In this document: positions 1 to 5,997 of the stretch, piece by piece
Layout of the letters: each line of letters starts with the position of its first letter
Numbering within the stretch: the stretch's first letter is position 1
Origin: Candidatus Uhrbacteria bacterium
GTDB taxonomy: Bacteria > Patescibacteriota > Patescibacteriia > JACQRZ01
DNA: 10,074 bases
Reading direction: 5' to 3'
Assembly (NCBI GenBank): GCA_016209345.1
Contig: JACQWH010000044.1
Location: 1-10,074, forward strand
Translations under genes and position numbers: made by a program
The notes under the pieces: model-generated
What the model saw: only the letters and a program-made list of their open reading frames with translations
Told to the model about the DNA's origin: nothing
The model's database searches: none

Positions 1-3
1 AAC

Positions 4-549
4 TTGGAGCGGTTATTTGTTTCCAAACCCTTAAAACTATTTTTCACCGCTCTCAAAATTTCTATGGTAAAATCCGGCGATCCGCTTCCGCCTTCAGGCG
101 ATGAATTGGCAAAGGAGGCACAGAGCAACATTCGAAGAATTCAAAAGGTGTTTGAACGGGGTTCTCCCGCGTTGTCTTCGTTTGAGCGCGAATGGCCCAC
201 TATCCGAATTGAGATTTCCGGGTGTTCCACTCCTTTATTGGGAAACGATGTTTCATCGGACAATAGGGAAGGATATGTCAGGAGCACACTCAATACTCTC
301 GCAAGACTTGCAGCTGTAGCCATTCTCGAGCCGCCCTTTGCGCAGAGTTTTGGAGATGACATACGGGGAGTGATTGCCATACGAGGCGCCAAGGAAAAGG
401 GATATATTCGTCTCATTATGCAGATGGGGAAGCAGACGGCTAGCGTTGATTTTTGGGATATTACTCTTGTTGAAAATTTGGAGAGCATAACGCACTTTCT
501 TAAAAGGGCATTTCGAGCAGAAAAAGTACGCCTGGCCAAGAGGTCGTAA
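4..549 (+). CDS. Hypothetical protein, possibly 5'-truncated by the window edge
   Basis: I do not recognise this family. The frame is open to the left edge of the window. The earliest possible start inside is TTG at 4, and the first ATG is at 64 (MVKSGDPLPPSGDE...). The true start may also lie outside. The product has no signal peptide or membrane segment and looks like a soluble alpha/beta protein. It has a charged, probably helical N-terminal part (DELAKEAQSNIRRIQKVFER), a middle section with several short hydrophobic stretches, and a basic tail ending in KRS. The TAA stop lies 17 nt before the next gene on the same strand, so the two are probably co-transcribed. No catalytic motif is visible. 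It is called coding because it is the long open frame that fits the gene spacing; the opposite-strand ORF over it has no such support. Confidence 0.6.
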   Translation: MERLFVSKPLKLFFTALKISMVKSGDPLPPSGDELAKEAQSNIRRIQKVFERGSPALSSFEREWPTIRIEISGCSTPLLGNDVSSDNREGYVRSTLNTLARLAAVAILEPPFAQSFGDDIRGVIAIRGAKEKGYIRLIMQMGKQTASVDFWDITLVENLESITHFLKRAFRAEKVRLAKRS

Positions 550-566
550 TTCAAAGTAATTCAGAT

Positions 567-1283
567 ATGTCTACTCCTAGTTCACAATTAAAAAAGCAGC
601 ACCCTTTTCTTGATTTCATGGTCAGTATCGCCGCTCCATCGTTTATTCTCATGAAGCTGAGCGGGCCGGAGGATCTTGGCGCGAGCGGGGCGCTTCTTGT
701 GGCGCTTGCCTTTCCTTTTGCGTGGGGGCTCTATGAGCTCCTGAAGCACAGGAAAGTTAATTTCATCGCGCTTTTGGGGCTGGTAAGCGTGCTGCTTACC
801 GGCGGTATCGGCCTGTTGAAGATTGATCCGCAATGGCTTGCCATCAAAGAGGCCGCAGTCCCCGGCGTGATCGGCATTGCCGTGCTTATTTCCGCGAGAA
901 CCCGCTATCCGCTCGTGAGGACACTTTTGTATACCCCCGCAGTTCTTAATATCGAGAGAATTCATCAGAAGCTTGTTGAGAATGGCGCTCTTACAGCGTT
1001 TGAGGAGCGTTTGGTGCGCGCAACGCATGGCCTGAGCGGGACATTTTTCTTCTCATCGGCCATGAATTATATCCTGGCAAAATCGATTGTCACCAGTCCG
1101 GCGGGGAGCCAGGCCTTCAACGAGCAGCTGGGTACGCTGACGTTTTTGAGCTATCCTATCATTGCAATCCCTTCACTGGTCATGATGACGGGGCTGTTTT
1201 ATTATCTCTGGCGGACAATACGGACGCTTACGGGGCTTACGCTTGAAGAGGCGCTCGCCGCAAGCATCCAGCATAGGAGCTAA
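567..1283 (+). CDS. VC0807-like integral membrane protein (six predicted helices)
   Basis: The 238-residue protein has about six hydrophobic segments, near residues 14-33, 39-58, 66-84, 95-112, 156-175 and 190-215. The first four are closely packed. A more polar stretch around 117-150 separates them from the last two. The early pattern (P-F-L-D-F..A-P, then a hydrophobic segment ending near E-L-L-K-H-R-K, a loop with I-D-P-Q-W-L, then a segment followed by R-T-R-Y-P-L) resembles VC0807-family proteins, which are distantly related to the septation protein A/YciB group. The function of that family is not established. The assignment comes from recalled sequence pattern and is tentative. The ATG at 567 is the first start in frame and sits 17 nt after the preceding gene. 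No clear ribosome binding site is seen. Transcription probably ends before the csp promoter. Confidence 0.75.
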   Translation: MSTPSSQLKKQHPFLDFMVSIAAPSFILMKLSGPEDLGASGALLVALAFPFAWGLYELLKHRKVNFIALLGLVSVLLTGGIGLLKIDPQWLAIKEAAVPGVIGIAVLISARTRYPLVRTLLYTPAVLNIERIHQKLVENGALTAFEERLVRATHGLSGTFFFSSAMNYILAKSIVTSPAGSQAFNEQLGTLTFLSYPIIAIPSLVMMTGLFYYLWRTIRTLTGLTLEEALAASIQHRS

Positions 1284-1315
1284 AATTGCAGTCAGTCACG
1301 CACCTCACCAAGGTA

Positions 1316-1344
1316 TTGACTTTTTTGGCACGCGCGAGTATACT
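1316..1344 (+). promoter_or_regulatory. Sigma-70-type promoter of the cold-shock gene
   Basis: The -35 box TTGACT (1316-1321) and the -10 box TATACT (1339-1344) are separated by exactly 17 bp, each one base off consensus. Transcription would start near 1350-1352, giving an untranslated leader of about 80 nt before the csp ATG at 1431. Long leaders are typical of cold-shock mRNAs. This is the best-formed promoter in the window and starts a new unit 33 bp after the preceding stop codon. Confidence 0.8.
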
Positions 1345-1430
1345 GCTGTTGCGCATGAGATATATTTTGAGAAAATAGTCGAGTTTTCAAGCATATTTAT
1401 CGCGTATCTTATTTTTCGTTTCATACATCT

Positions 1431-1631
1431 ATGAATGGAGTAATCAAGAAAAAGACCGATAAGGGCTTTGGTTTCATCGCCGTTGCCGGTCAGGACAAGG
1501 ATTTGTTTTTCCACAGCAATTCTCTTGTCGGCGTGACGTTTGACCAGATTGCCGAAGGCGATGCCGTAACGTTCGAAATCGAGGATTCGCCAAAAGGACC
1601 GAACGCGGTCAACGTCCAGCGCGCTGCATAA
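1431..1631 (+). CDS. Cold-shock domain protein (CspA family)
   Basis: This 66-residue protein is a single cold-shock OB-fold domain that binds single-stranded RNA or DNA, acting as an RNA chaperone in the cytoplasm. Both nucleic-acid-binding motifs are intact: RNP1 K-G-F-G-F-I at residues 11-16 and RNP2 D-L-F-F-H-S at 24-29. The length matches the bacterial family. The tryptophan often found just upstream of RNP1 in Escherichia coli CspA (K-W-F-N) is replaced by lysine (I-K-K-K). The C-terminal G-P-N-A-V-N-V motif, which forms the last strand, is present. The gene forms its own unit with a near-consensus promoter, a leader of about 80 nt and an intrinsic terminator 13 nt after the stop. The ATG lacks a clear Shine-Dalgarno sequence (TACATCT precedes it), so leader structure may matter for initiation. 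The family assignment is secure; cold induction is inferred only from the leader. Confidence 0.97.
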   Translation: MNGVIKKKTDKGFGFIAVAGQDKDLFFHSNSLVGVTFDQIAEGDAVTFEIEDSPKGPNAVNVQRAA

Positions 1632-1644
1632 CGTGCGTTGGAGC

Positions 1645-1677
1645 AAAAACCCGCATTCGCGGGTTTTTTTGTTTTCT
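1645..1677 (+). terminator. Intrinsic terminator after the cold-shock gene
   Basis: AAAAACCCGC (1645-1654) pairs with GCGGGTTTTT (1659-1668) around the four-base loop ATTC, and the T-run continues to 1670 and on through GTTTT. The GC core is five pairs. It lies directly between csp and the promoter of the pilus operon, separating the two units. Confidence 0.9.
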
Positions 1678-1684
1678 AAAAAAG

Positions 1685-1693
1685 TGCTATACT
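1685..1693 (+). promoter_or_regulatory. Extended -10 promoter of the pilus operon
   Basis: TGC-TATACT (TGn at 1685-1687, -10 at 1688-1693) is an extended -10 element. The position expected for a -35 box falls in the T-run of the preceding terminator and has no good match, which is acceptable for a TGn promoter. Transcription would start near 1700, about 38 nt before the DUF5671 gene. I see no other convincing promoter until after pilM, so this one probably serves nine genes. Confidence 0.55.
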
Positions 1694-1737
1694 CTAGATG
1701 CCTCCATTGAGTAATCATTTAGAATTGCTGCGAGTAT

Positions 1738-2217
1738 ATGACCGAACAAAAAGCGCGAACAACACCGAAAGATTTTTTCGTCTATGTGCTGTCGATGATT
1801 ACGCTCTACTGGTCTGCGGGAAGCGTGCTCACCATCATCTTTCAGCTTGTCAACCGCTGGATACCCGATTCGCTTGACGCGTATGCGTATCAGTCATACG
1901 ACGCGCAGCTGCGGCTTGGCATCGCATCGCTGCTCATCACCTTTCCGGTATATATGGCAAGCGTCTGGCACCTGACCAGGGATGTCATGCTTCATCCTGA
2001 GAAGCGGACGCTTTGGGTGCGCCGCTGGCTGGTCTATTTTACACTCTTTGCCGCGTCGTTGATTATTATCGGCGATACGATAGCGCTCCTCAACACATTT
2101 CTTGGCGGTGAAGTCCGCTTTCGATTCATTTTGAAAAGCATTTCCATTCTGGTCGTTACCGGAATCATTTTCGGGTATTATTTCATCACCATCCGCGGAA
2201 CTGAAAAAAGCATATGA
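1738..2217 (+). CDS. DUF5671-domain integral membrane protein
   Basis: This 159-residue protein has four predicted transmembrane helices, near residues 13-38, 57-79, 98-122 and 129-152. The first begins K-D-F-F-V-Y-V-L-S. Between helices 2 and 3 lies a polar cytoplasmic-type loop rich in charged residues (H-P-E-K-R-T-L-W-V-R-R-W). The arrangement, including the N-T-F-L-G-G-E...R-F loop between helices 3 and 4 and the closing G-Y-Y-F pattern, matches what I know of DUF5671 proteins, which are frequent in Patescibacteria and have no assigned function. It is the first gene of the pilus transcription unit and overlaps the next gene by 4 nt (ATGA), so the two are translationally coupled. A role with the pilus machine is inferred from position alone. 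The ATG at 1738 is the only sensible start; no Shine-Dalgarno sequence is seen. Confidence 0.85.
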   Translation: MTEQKARTTPKDFFVYVLSMITLYWSAGSVLTIIFQLVNRWIPDSLDAYAYQSYDAQLRLGIASLLITFPVYMASVWHLTRDVMLHPEKRTLWVRRWLVYFTLFAASLIIIGDTIALLNTFLGGEVRFRFILKSISILVVTGIIFGYYFITIRGTEKSI

Positions 2218-2699
2218 AATACTTTGCCGGGCTGATTATTTTTTTTGTCGCAGCCGTGCTTGTGGCAGGTATTCTTACCATCGGATCACCGGCACAGCAG
2301 CGCAAGGAGCGGTTTGACGAACAGCGCGTAAACGATCTCATGTCGCTCCAGTCACAACTGGTCGCCTATTGGCAGAGCAAGCAAGAGCTGCCGAATGATC
2401 CGGACCAGCTCAATGATTCACTGCGCGGATTTGTTGTTCCTGTCGACCCTGAGTCAGGACAGGAATATCAGTATACAAAGACCGGCGACACCGCATTCCG
2501 GCTGTGCGCGTCCTTCAATCGCGCAAGCAGCATAAAGAAGGGTGATTCGTTTCGCGCCAAACCAATCATGATGCCGTATCCTGCCGGTATGGATGGGGGA
2601 ACATGGGAGCACGGAGAAGGCATCCAGTGTTTTGATCGCACCATCGATCCTGATTTCTTCCCTCCGGCAAAGGAGATAAAAAAGGAGAATGACCGATGA
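2214..2699 (+). CDS. Membrane-anchored pilin-like protein without a prepilin cleavage site
   Basis: The 161-residue protein starts with a single hydrophobic anchor (residues 4-25) directly after M-K-Y. It lacks the prepilin G|F-T-L-x-E signature, so it should remain an uncleaved membrane protein with its C-terminus outside. The external part reads like a GspG/type IV pilin globular domain: a helix (R-V-N-D-L-M-S-L-Q-S-Q-L-V-A-Y-W), then L-P-N-D-P-D-Q-L, then P-V-D-P-E-S-G-Q-E-Y-Q-Y and F-R-L-C-A-S-F. The D-P-x-S/T-G motif resembles the calcium/loop region of GspG pseudopilins. Cysteines at 98 and 139 could form a disulfide. It overlaps the DUF5671 gene by 4 nt and pilB by 11 nt. Function is unknown; it might chaperone or dock pilins. 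The resemblance to pilins comes from pattern reading. Confidence 0.8.
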   Translation: MKYFAGLIIFFVAAVLVAGILTIGSPAQQRKERFDEQRVNDLMSLQSQLVAYWQSKQELPNDPDQLNDSLRGFVVPVDPESGQEYQYTKTGDTAFRLCASFNRASSIKKGDSFRAKPIMMPYPAGMDGGTWEHGEGIQCFDRTIDPDFFPPAKEIKKENDR

Positions 2700-4395
2700 G
2701 AAAATATTTCGTATGACAAAGAACATTCGCGATGTGCTTATCGCAAAAAAAATTATCACCGAGGAAAAGATTGCGCAGGCAGAAAAGGAAGCAAAGGAGA
2801 AAAACAGCGATCCTCTGGATGTTCTTATCGAGAGCACCGCCCTAAGCGATGAAAAGCTCGGCGCTGCCTTGAGCGAAGAGTATGGCGTGCCCTTTGTTGA
2901 TTTGCAGCAAGAGACAATAGAGGAGGGGGTTTTTAACATGATTCCCCAAATCGTGTCGGAAACGCAAGGGGTTGTGGCGTTTCAGCGCACGGCAGAGGGT
3001 GTGAAAGTCGGCATGAGTAATCCGCGCGATAGTGCCATGCGCCATATGCTTGAAAAGCGAATCGGGGAGCCGATTGTCGCGGTAGTCATCACGCCCCGCG
3101 GACTTGCAAAAGCGCTTTCAAAATACGAGGGAAGCTTAGCTGAAAGCTTTAAGGGTATTTACCATCGAATAAAAGACGCGGGTCTCAGCCGCGAGGAGCG
3201 CGATGAGGCCGGCGTCGAGCTGGTCGACACGCTTGCCCGCCATGGGTATAAAAACCGCGCGTCCGATATCCATATTGAGCCCTATACAAAAAAGATTCTT
3301 GTTCGCTTCCGCATAGACGGTGTTATGCACGATGTACTCGACATGCCGCGGGAGCTCTCCGACGTGGTCGTCACGCGTATAAAAATTCTTTCAAAAATGC
3401 GTACGGATGAACACCGCGCCGCGCAAGATGGAAAGTTTCGCTTCACGGTCGAGGGGGAACAAATCGACGTACGCGTTTCCGTCATCCCCGTGACGAACGG
3501 AGAAAACATCGTCATGCGTCTTCTCTCCAGTAAGTCGCAGCAATTTGATCTTGTCGATCTGGGGTTTGGCGAGAATGATTTGAAAATCGTCACCCGCGCG
3601 ATTAAGAAGCCCTATGGCATGATTTTGGTGACCGGTCCGACCGGAAGCGGAAAGACGACGACCGTGTATGCGATTCTCAAGATTTTGAACCGGCGTGACG
3701 TGCATATTATTTCCATTGAGGACCCCGTCGAATATGATATCGAGGGTGTCACGCAGATTCAGGTGGATCCGCGGACGAATCTCACCTTCGCAAAAGGGTT
3801 GCGCGCTATCGTTCGCCAGGATCCAGACGTGATTATGGTCGGTGAGATTCGCGATCCCGAGACAGCCGGCATTGCGATAAATTCAGCCATGACCGGACAC
3901 CTTGTCCTGTCAACGCTTCATGCAAACGATTCGGCAACCACGCTGCCGCGCCTGCTTGACATGGGTATTGAACCGTTCTTGGTAGCATCGACTGTCAATA
4001 TTGTCATTGCCCAGCGCTTGGTTCGTAAAATATGTCCGAAATGCCGCGTATCATATACCATTACCCCCGAGGAGCGAGGACTTATTGAAGAGGAGGAGGT
4101 CTTGAAGGGACGCATTCTTGCGCGGGGAATCAAAGCGATCACTCAAGTCAAGTGGTATCGCGGCCAAGGATGCCAGCAGTGCAGCCAGACAGGGTATCGC
4201 GGCCGTGTCGGCATTTATGAAGTACTGGAGGTATCAGAGCCCATTCGCGAACTTATTTTGAAGCGCGCAGACAGTGAAGAACTTATGCAAACAGCGATAA
4301 AAGGGGGTATGACCACGATGCTTGACGACGGTCTGGAAAAAGTTTTCACGGGCGTCACGACGATGCAGGAAGTCATTCGTGTGACGCGAACGTAA
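2689..4395 (+). CDS. pilB: Type IV pilus assembly ATPase PilB (GspE family)
   Basis: This is the cytoplasmic hexameric ATPase that powers pilin extraction and pilus extension. The N-terminal 150 or so residues form an MshEN-type domain (I-A-K-K-I-I-T-E-E-K, G-V-P-F-V-D-L). The ATPase core follows, with Walker A G-P-T-G-S-G-K-T-T at 316-324, Asp box I-E-D-P-V-E-Y around E344-D345, Walker B D-V-I-M-V-G-E-I-R-D at 380-389 and His box T-G-H-L-V-L-S-T-L-H at 402-411. Cysteines 449, 452, 495 and 498 (C-P-K-C and C-Q-Q-C) make the zinc site that marks PilB/GspE rather than the retraction ATPase PilT. The length, 568 residues, is normal. Start choice: ATG 2689 overlaps the upstream gene by 11 nt. An AGGAG at 2671-2675 is 13 nt upstream, and a second GGAG (2684-2687) is too close to use. 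ATG 2713 is an alternative. pilC follows 9 nt after the stop. Confidence 0.97.
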   Translation: MTDEKIFRMTKNIRDVLIAKKIITEEKIAQAEKEAKEKNSDPLDVLIESTALSDEKLGAALSEEYGVPFVDLQQETIEEGVFNMIPQIVSETQGVVAFQRTAEGVKVGMSNPRDSAMRHMLEKRIGEPIVAVVITPRGLAKALSKYEGSLAESFKGIYHRIKDAGLSREERDEAGVELVDTLARHGYKNRASDIHIEPYTKKILVRFRIDGVMHDVLDMPRELSDVVVTRIKILSKMRTDEHRAAQDGKFRFTVEGEQIDVRVSVIPVTNGENIVMRLLSSKSQQFDLVDLGFGENDLKIVTRAIKKPYGMILVTGPTGSGKTTTVYAILKILNRRDVHIISIEDPVEYDIEGVTQIQVDPRTNLTFAKGLRAIVRQDPDVIMVGEIRDPETAGIAINSAMTGHLVLSTLHANDSATTLPRLLDMGIEPFLVASTVNIVIAQRLVRKICPKCRVSYTITPEERGLIEEEEVLKGRILARGIKAITQVKWYRGQGCQQCSQTGYRGRVGIYEVLEVSEPIRELILKRADSEELMQTAIKGGMTTMLDDGLEKVFTGVTTMQEVIRVTRT

Positions 4396-4404
4396 CTGGT
4401 GCCT

Positions 4405-5508
4405 ATGAAGAATCAAAAAAAATCAGGTCATCCATCTCGCAAGAAGAGCGCGCTTGATATCACTCTCGGTGGTGTAAGCGTGGGGCAGCGCGCGCTGCTT
4501 GCTCGCCATCTCGCCATCATGCTTAAAGCGGGTCTGTCGCTGACCGAGGCGTTGCATATCGCGCAGGACTCCGCTGTCGGGAAAATGAAACTGATTCTTG
4601 ATGACATTTTTCGTTCCGTCACGTCGGGGCGATCGTTTGTCGACACGCTTGCCGATCACAAAAAGGAGTTTTCCGAACTGTTTGTCAGCGCGGTCAGGGC
4701 AGGCGAAGTGTCCGGAACGCTTGAACAAAATCTTGAACACTTGGCTTTGCAGCTTGAGAAGGATAAGGATCTTTCATCAAAAGTGAAAGGCGCGCTCCTG
4801 TATCCAATGATTGTGCTTATCGCAACGTTCATACTGGGAATGGTCATCGCGTTTTATGTCTTGCCCCAAATAGTGCCCCTTTTTATAGGACTGAAAGTAT
4901 CCCTTCCCATAACGACACAGATCCTCATCGCCTTTTCACGACTCATTGAACAATCGGGCGGCACGGTGTTTGCCGGTATTGTATTTTTTGTCATCGCTGC
5001 GCTGTGGCTTGTCCGACAGAGATTCATCAAGCCCTATACTCACTGGATTCTTCTTCATGCTCCGTTGGCAGGTCCGCTTGCGCGAGCGACGAATCTCGCG
5101 CGATTTTCGCGAACGCTGGGCATGCTGCTCAAGAGCGGGCTGCGCATTGACGAGGCGATGGCAATCATGAAAGAGATTCTGGGTAATGTGTATTATCAGA
5201 GGGTCATTATCGAGCTTGAGCGGCGCGTGACGAAGGGCAGCACGATGTATGAGAATCTTCAGCGTTATCCGCAGCTCTTTCCTCTCGTTGCGGTGCACAT
5301 GGTGCGTGTCGGTGAGGAGTCGGGGCGGCTGGAGGATACGCTTCTATATTTGGGCGAATATTATGAAAACGAGGTGGACAGCGCGATAAAAAATCTTTCC
5401 ACGGTGATAGAGCCCCTTCTCCTTCTTTTCATCGGCGGCGCTGTTGGGTTTCTCGCCCTTTCCATCATTACCCCGATTTATAGCATTACGGGCGGTGTTC
5501 ATAAATAA
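4405..5508 (+). CDS. pilC: Type IV pilus inner-membrane platform protein PilC (GspF family)
   Basis: This polytopic platform protein couples PilB to pilin polymerisation. It has two T2SSF domains. The first, around residues 25-150, includes L-A-I-M-L-K-A-G-L-S-L-T-E-A and R-A-G-E-V-S-G-T-L-E. The second, around 225-350, includes L-G-M-L-L-K-S-G-L-R-I-D-E-A and the hallmark R-V-G-E-E-S-G-R-L-E-D-T-L. Three membrane segments lie near 131-157, 187-204 and 335-359, the normal topology. The length of 367 residues is slightly short of the usual 400, mostly because the N-terminus is trimmed. I chose ATG 4405; a GTG two codons earlier (4399) is possible. No Shine-Dalgarno sequence is visible, and the gene starts 9 nt after pilB. 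Its TAA is followed directly by the ATG of the next gene, which implies translational coupling. Confidence 0.96.
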   Translation: MKNQKKSGHPSRKKSALDITLGGVSVGQRALLARHLAIMLKAGLSLTEALHIAQDSAVGKMKLILDDIFRSVTSGRSFVDTLADHKKEFSELFVSAVRAGEVSGTLEQNLEHLALQLEKDKDLSSKVKGALLYPMIVLIATFILGMVIAFYVLPQIVPLFIGLKVSLPITTQILIAFSRLIEQSGGTVFAGIVFFVIAALWLVRQRFIKPYTHWILLHAPLAGPLARATNLARFSRTLGMLLKSGLRIDEAMAIMKEILGNVYYQRVIIELERRVTKGSTMYENLQRYPQLFPLVAVHMVRVGEESGRLEDTLLYLGEYYENEVDSAIKNLSTVIEPLLLLFIGGAVGFLALSIITPIYSITGGVHK

Positions 5509-5997
5509 ATGCAACCGAACCATCAAAAATTCACCCCCGGATTTACGCTTCTGGAAGTCCTTCTCTCTGTCGCGATTATGATTCTCATAGCCGGCGCCGC
5601 GTTTCCGCTCTATGGAAATTTGCAATGGACAGCTCAGATCAATGACAGCACGGCGCGCATCGTCGGCGACATGCGTCTTGCCAGAGAATTGTCGGCAGCG
5701 CGTTTGGCCGACAGTCAGTACGGGATTTTTTTTGAGGTTAATCCACTTTCAGGTGACCGTATGGTTTTCTTTCGTGGTTCGTCGTACGCGACGCGCACGC
5801 CGGCATACGATAGGATTACGACGTTTTCAGACACGCTTATCATGCAGACAGCACTGGGCGGCGGCGTGTCCGAAATAATTTTTTCAAAAAATTCAGCCCG
5901 TCCCTCGTCTGTCGGAACGATTATGCTCACTCACAGCGCAAGCGGAGCACTGAGGACTATTTCAATAAATACCTATGGCATGGTTGATGTTCAGTAA
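5509..5997 (+). CDS. GspH/FimT-like minor prepilin
   Basis: A 162-residue prepilin-type protein. The leader is 11 residues, M-Q-P-N-H-Q-K-F-T-P-G, cleaved before F12 in the motif G|F-T-L-L-E, with the conserved Glu at mature position 5. A hydrophobic helix of about 20 residues follows (L-L-S-V-A-I-M-I-L-I-A-G-A-A). The globular part has the helix S-T-A-R-I-V-G-D-M-R-L-A-R-E-L-S-A-A-R-L and the Y-G-I-F-F-E pattern common in GspH/FimT-type minor pilins, which sit under the pilus tip. There are no cysteines. The ATG immediately follows the pilC stop (TAA-ATG). It is the first of four consecutive pseudopilin genes whose order matches gspH-I-J-K of type II secretion systems. The prepilin call is firm; the GspH subtype is inferred from the sequence pattern and gene order. 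Confidence 0.9.
   Translation: MQPNHQKFTPGFTLLEVLLSVAIMILIAGAAFPLYGNLQWTAQINDSTARIVGDMRLARELSAARLADSQYGIFFEVNPLSGDRMVFFRGSSYATRTPAYDRITTFSDTLIMQTALGGGVSEIIFSKNSARPSSVGTIMLTHSASGALRTISINTYGMVDVQ

Noticed and set aside
1243..1434. 63-residue + strand open frame ending at the csp start
   Set aside because: It begins inside the VC0807-like gene and covers the csp promoter and leader; the translation has no recognisable pattern.
1305..1718. 137-residue minus strand open frame over csp
   Set aside because: It spans the csp gene, its terminator and its promoter in antisense; the CspA-family RNP1 and RNP2 motifs on the + strand settle the coding direction.
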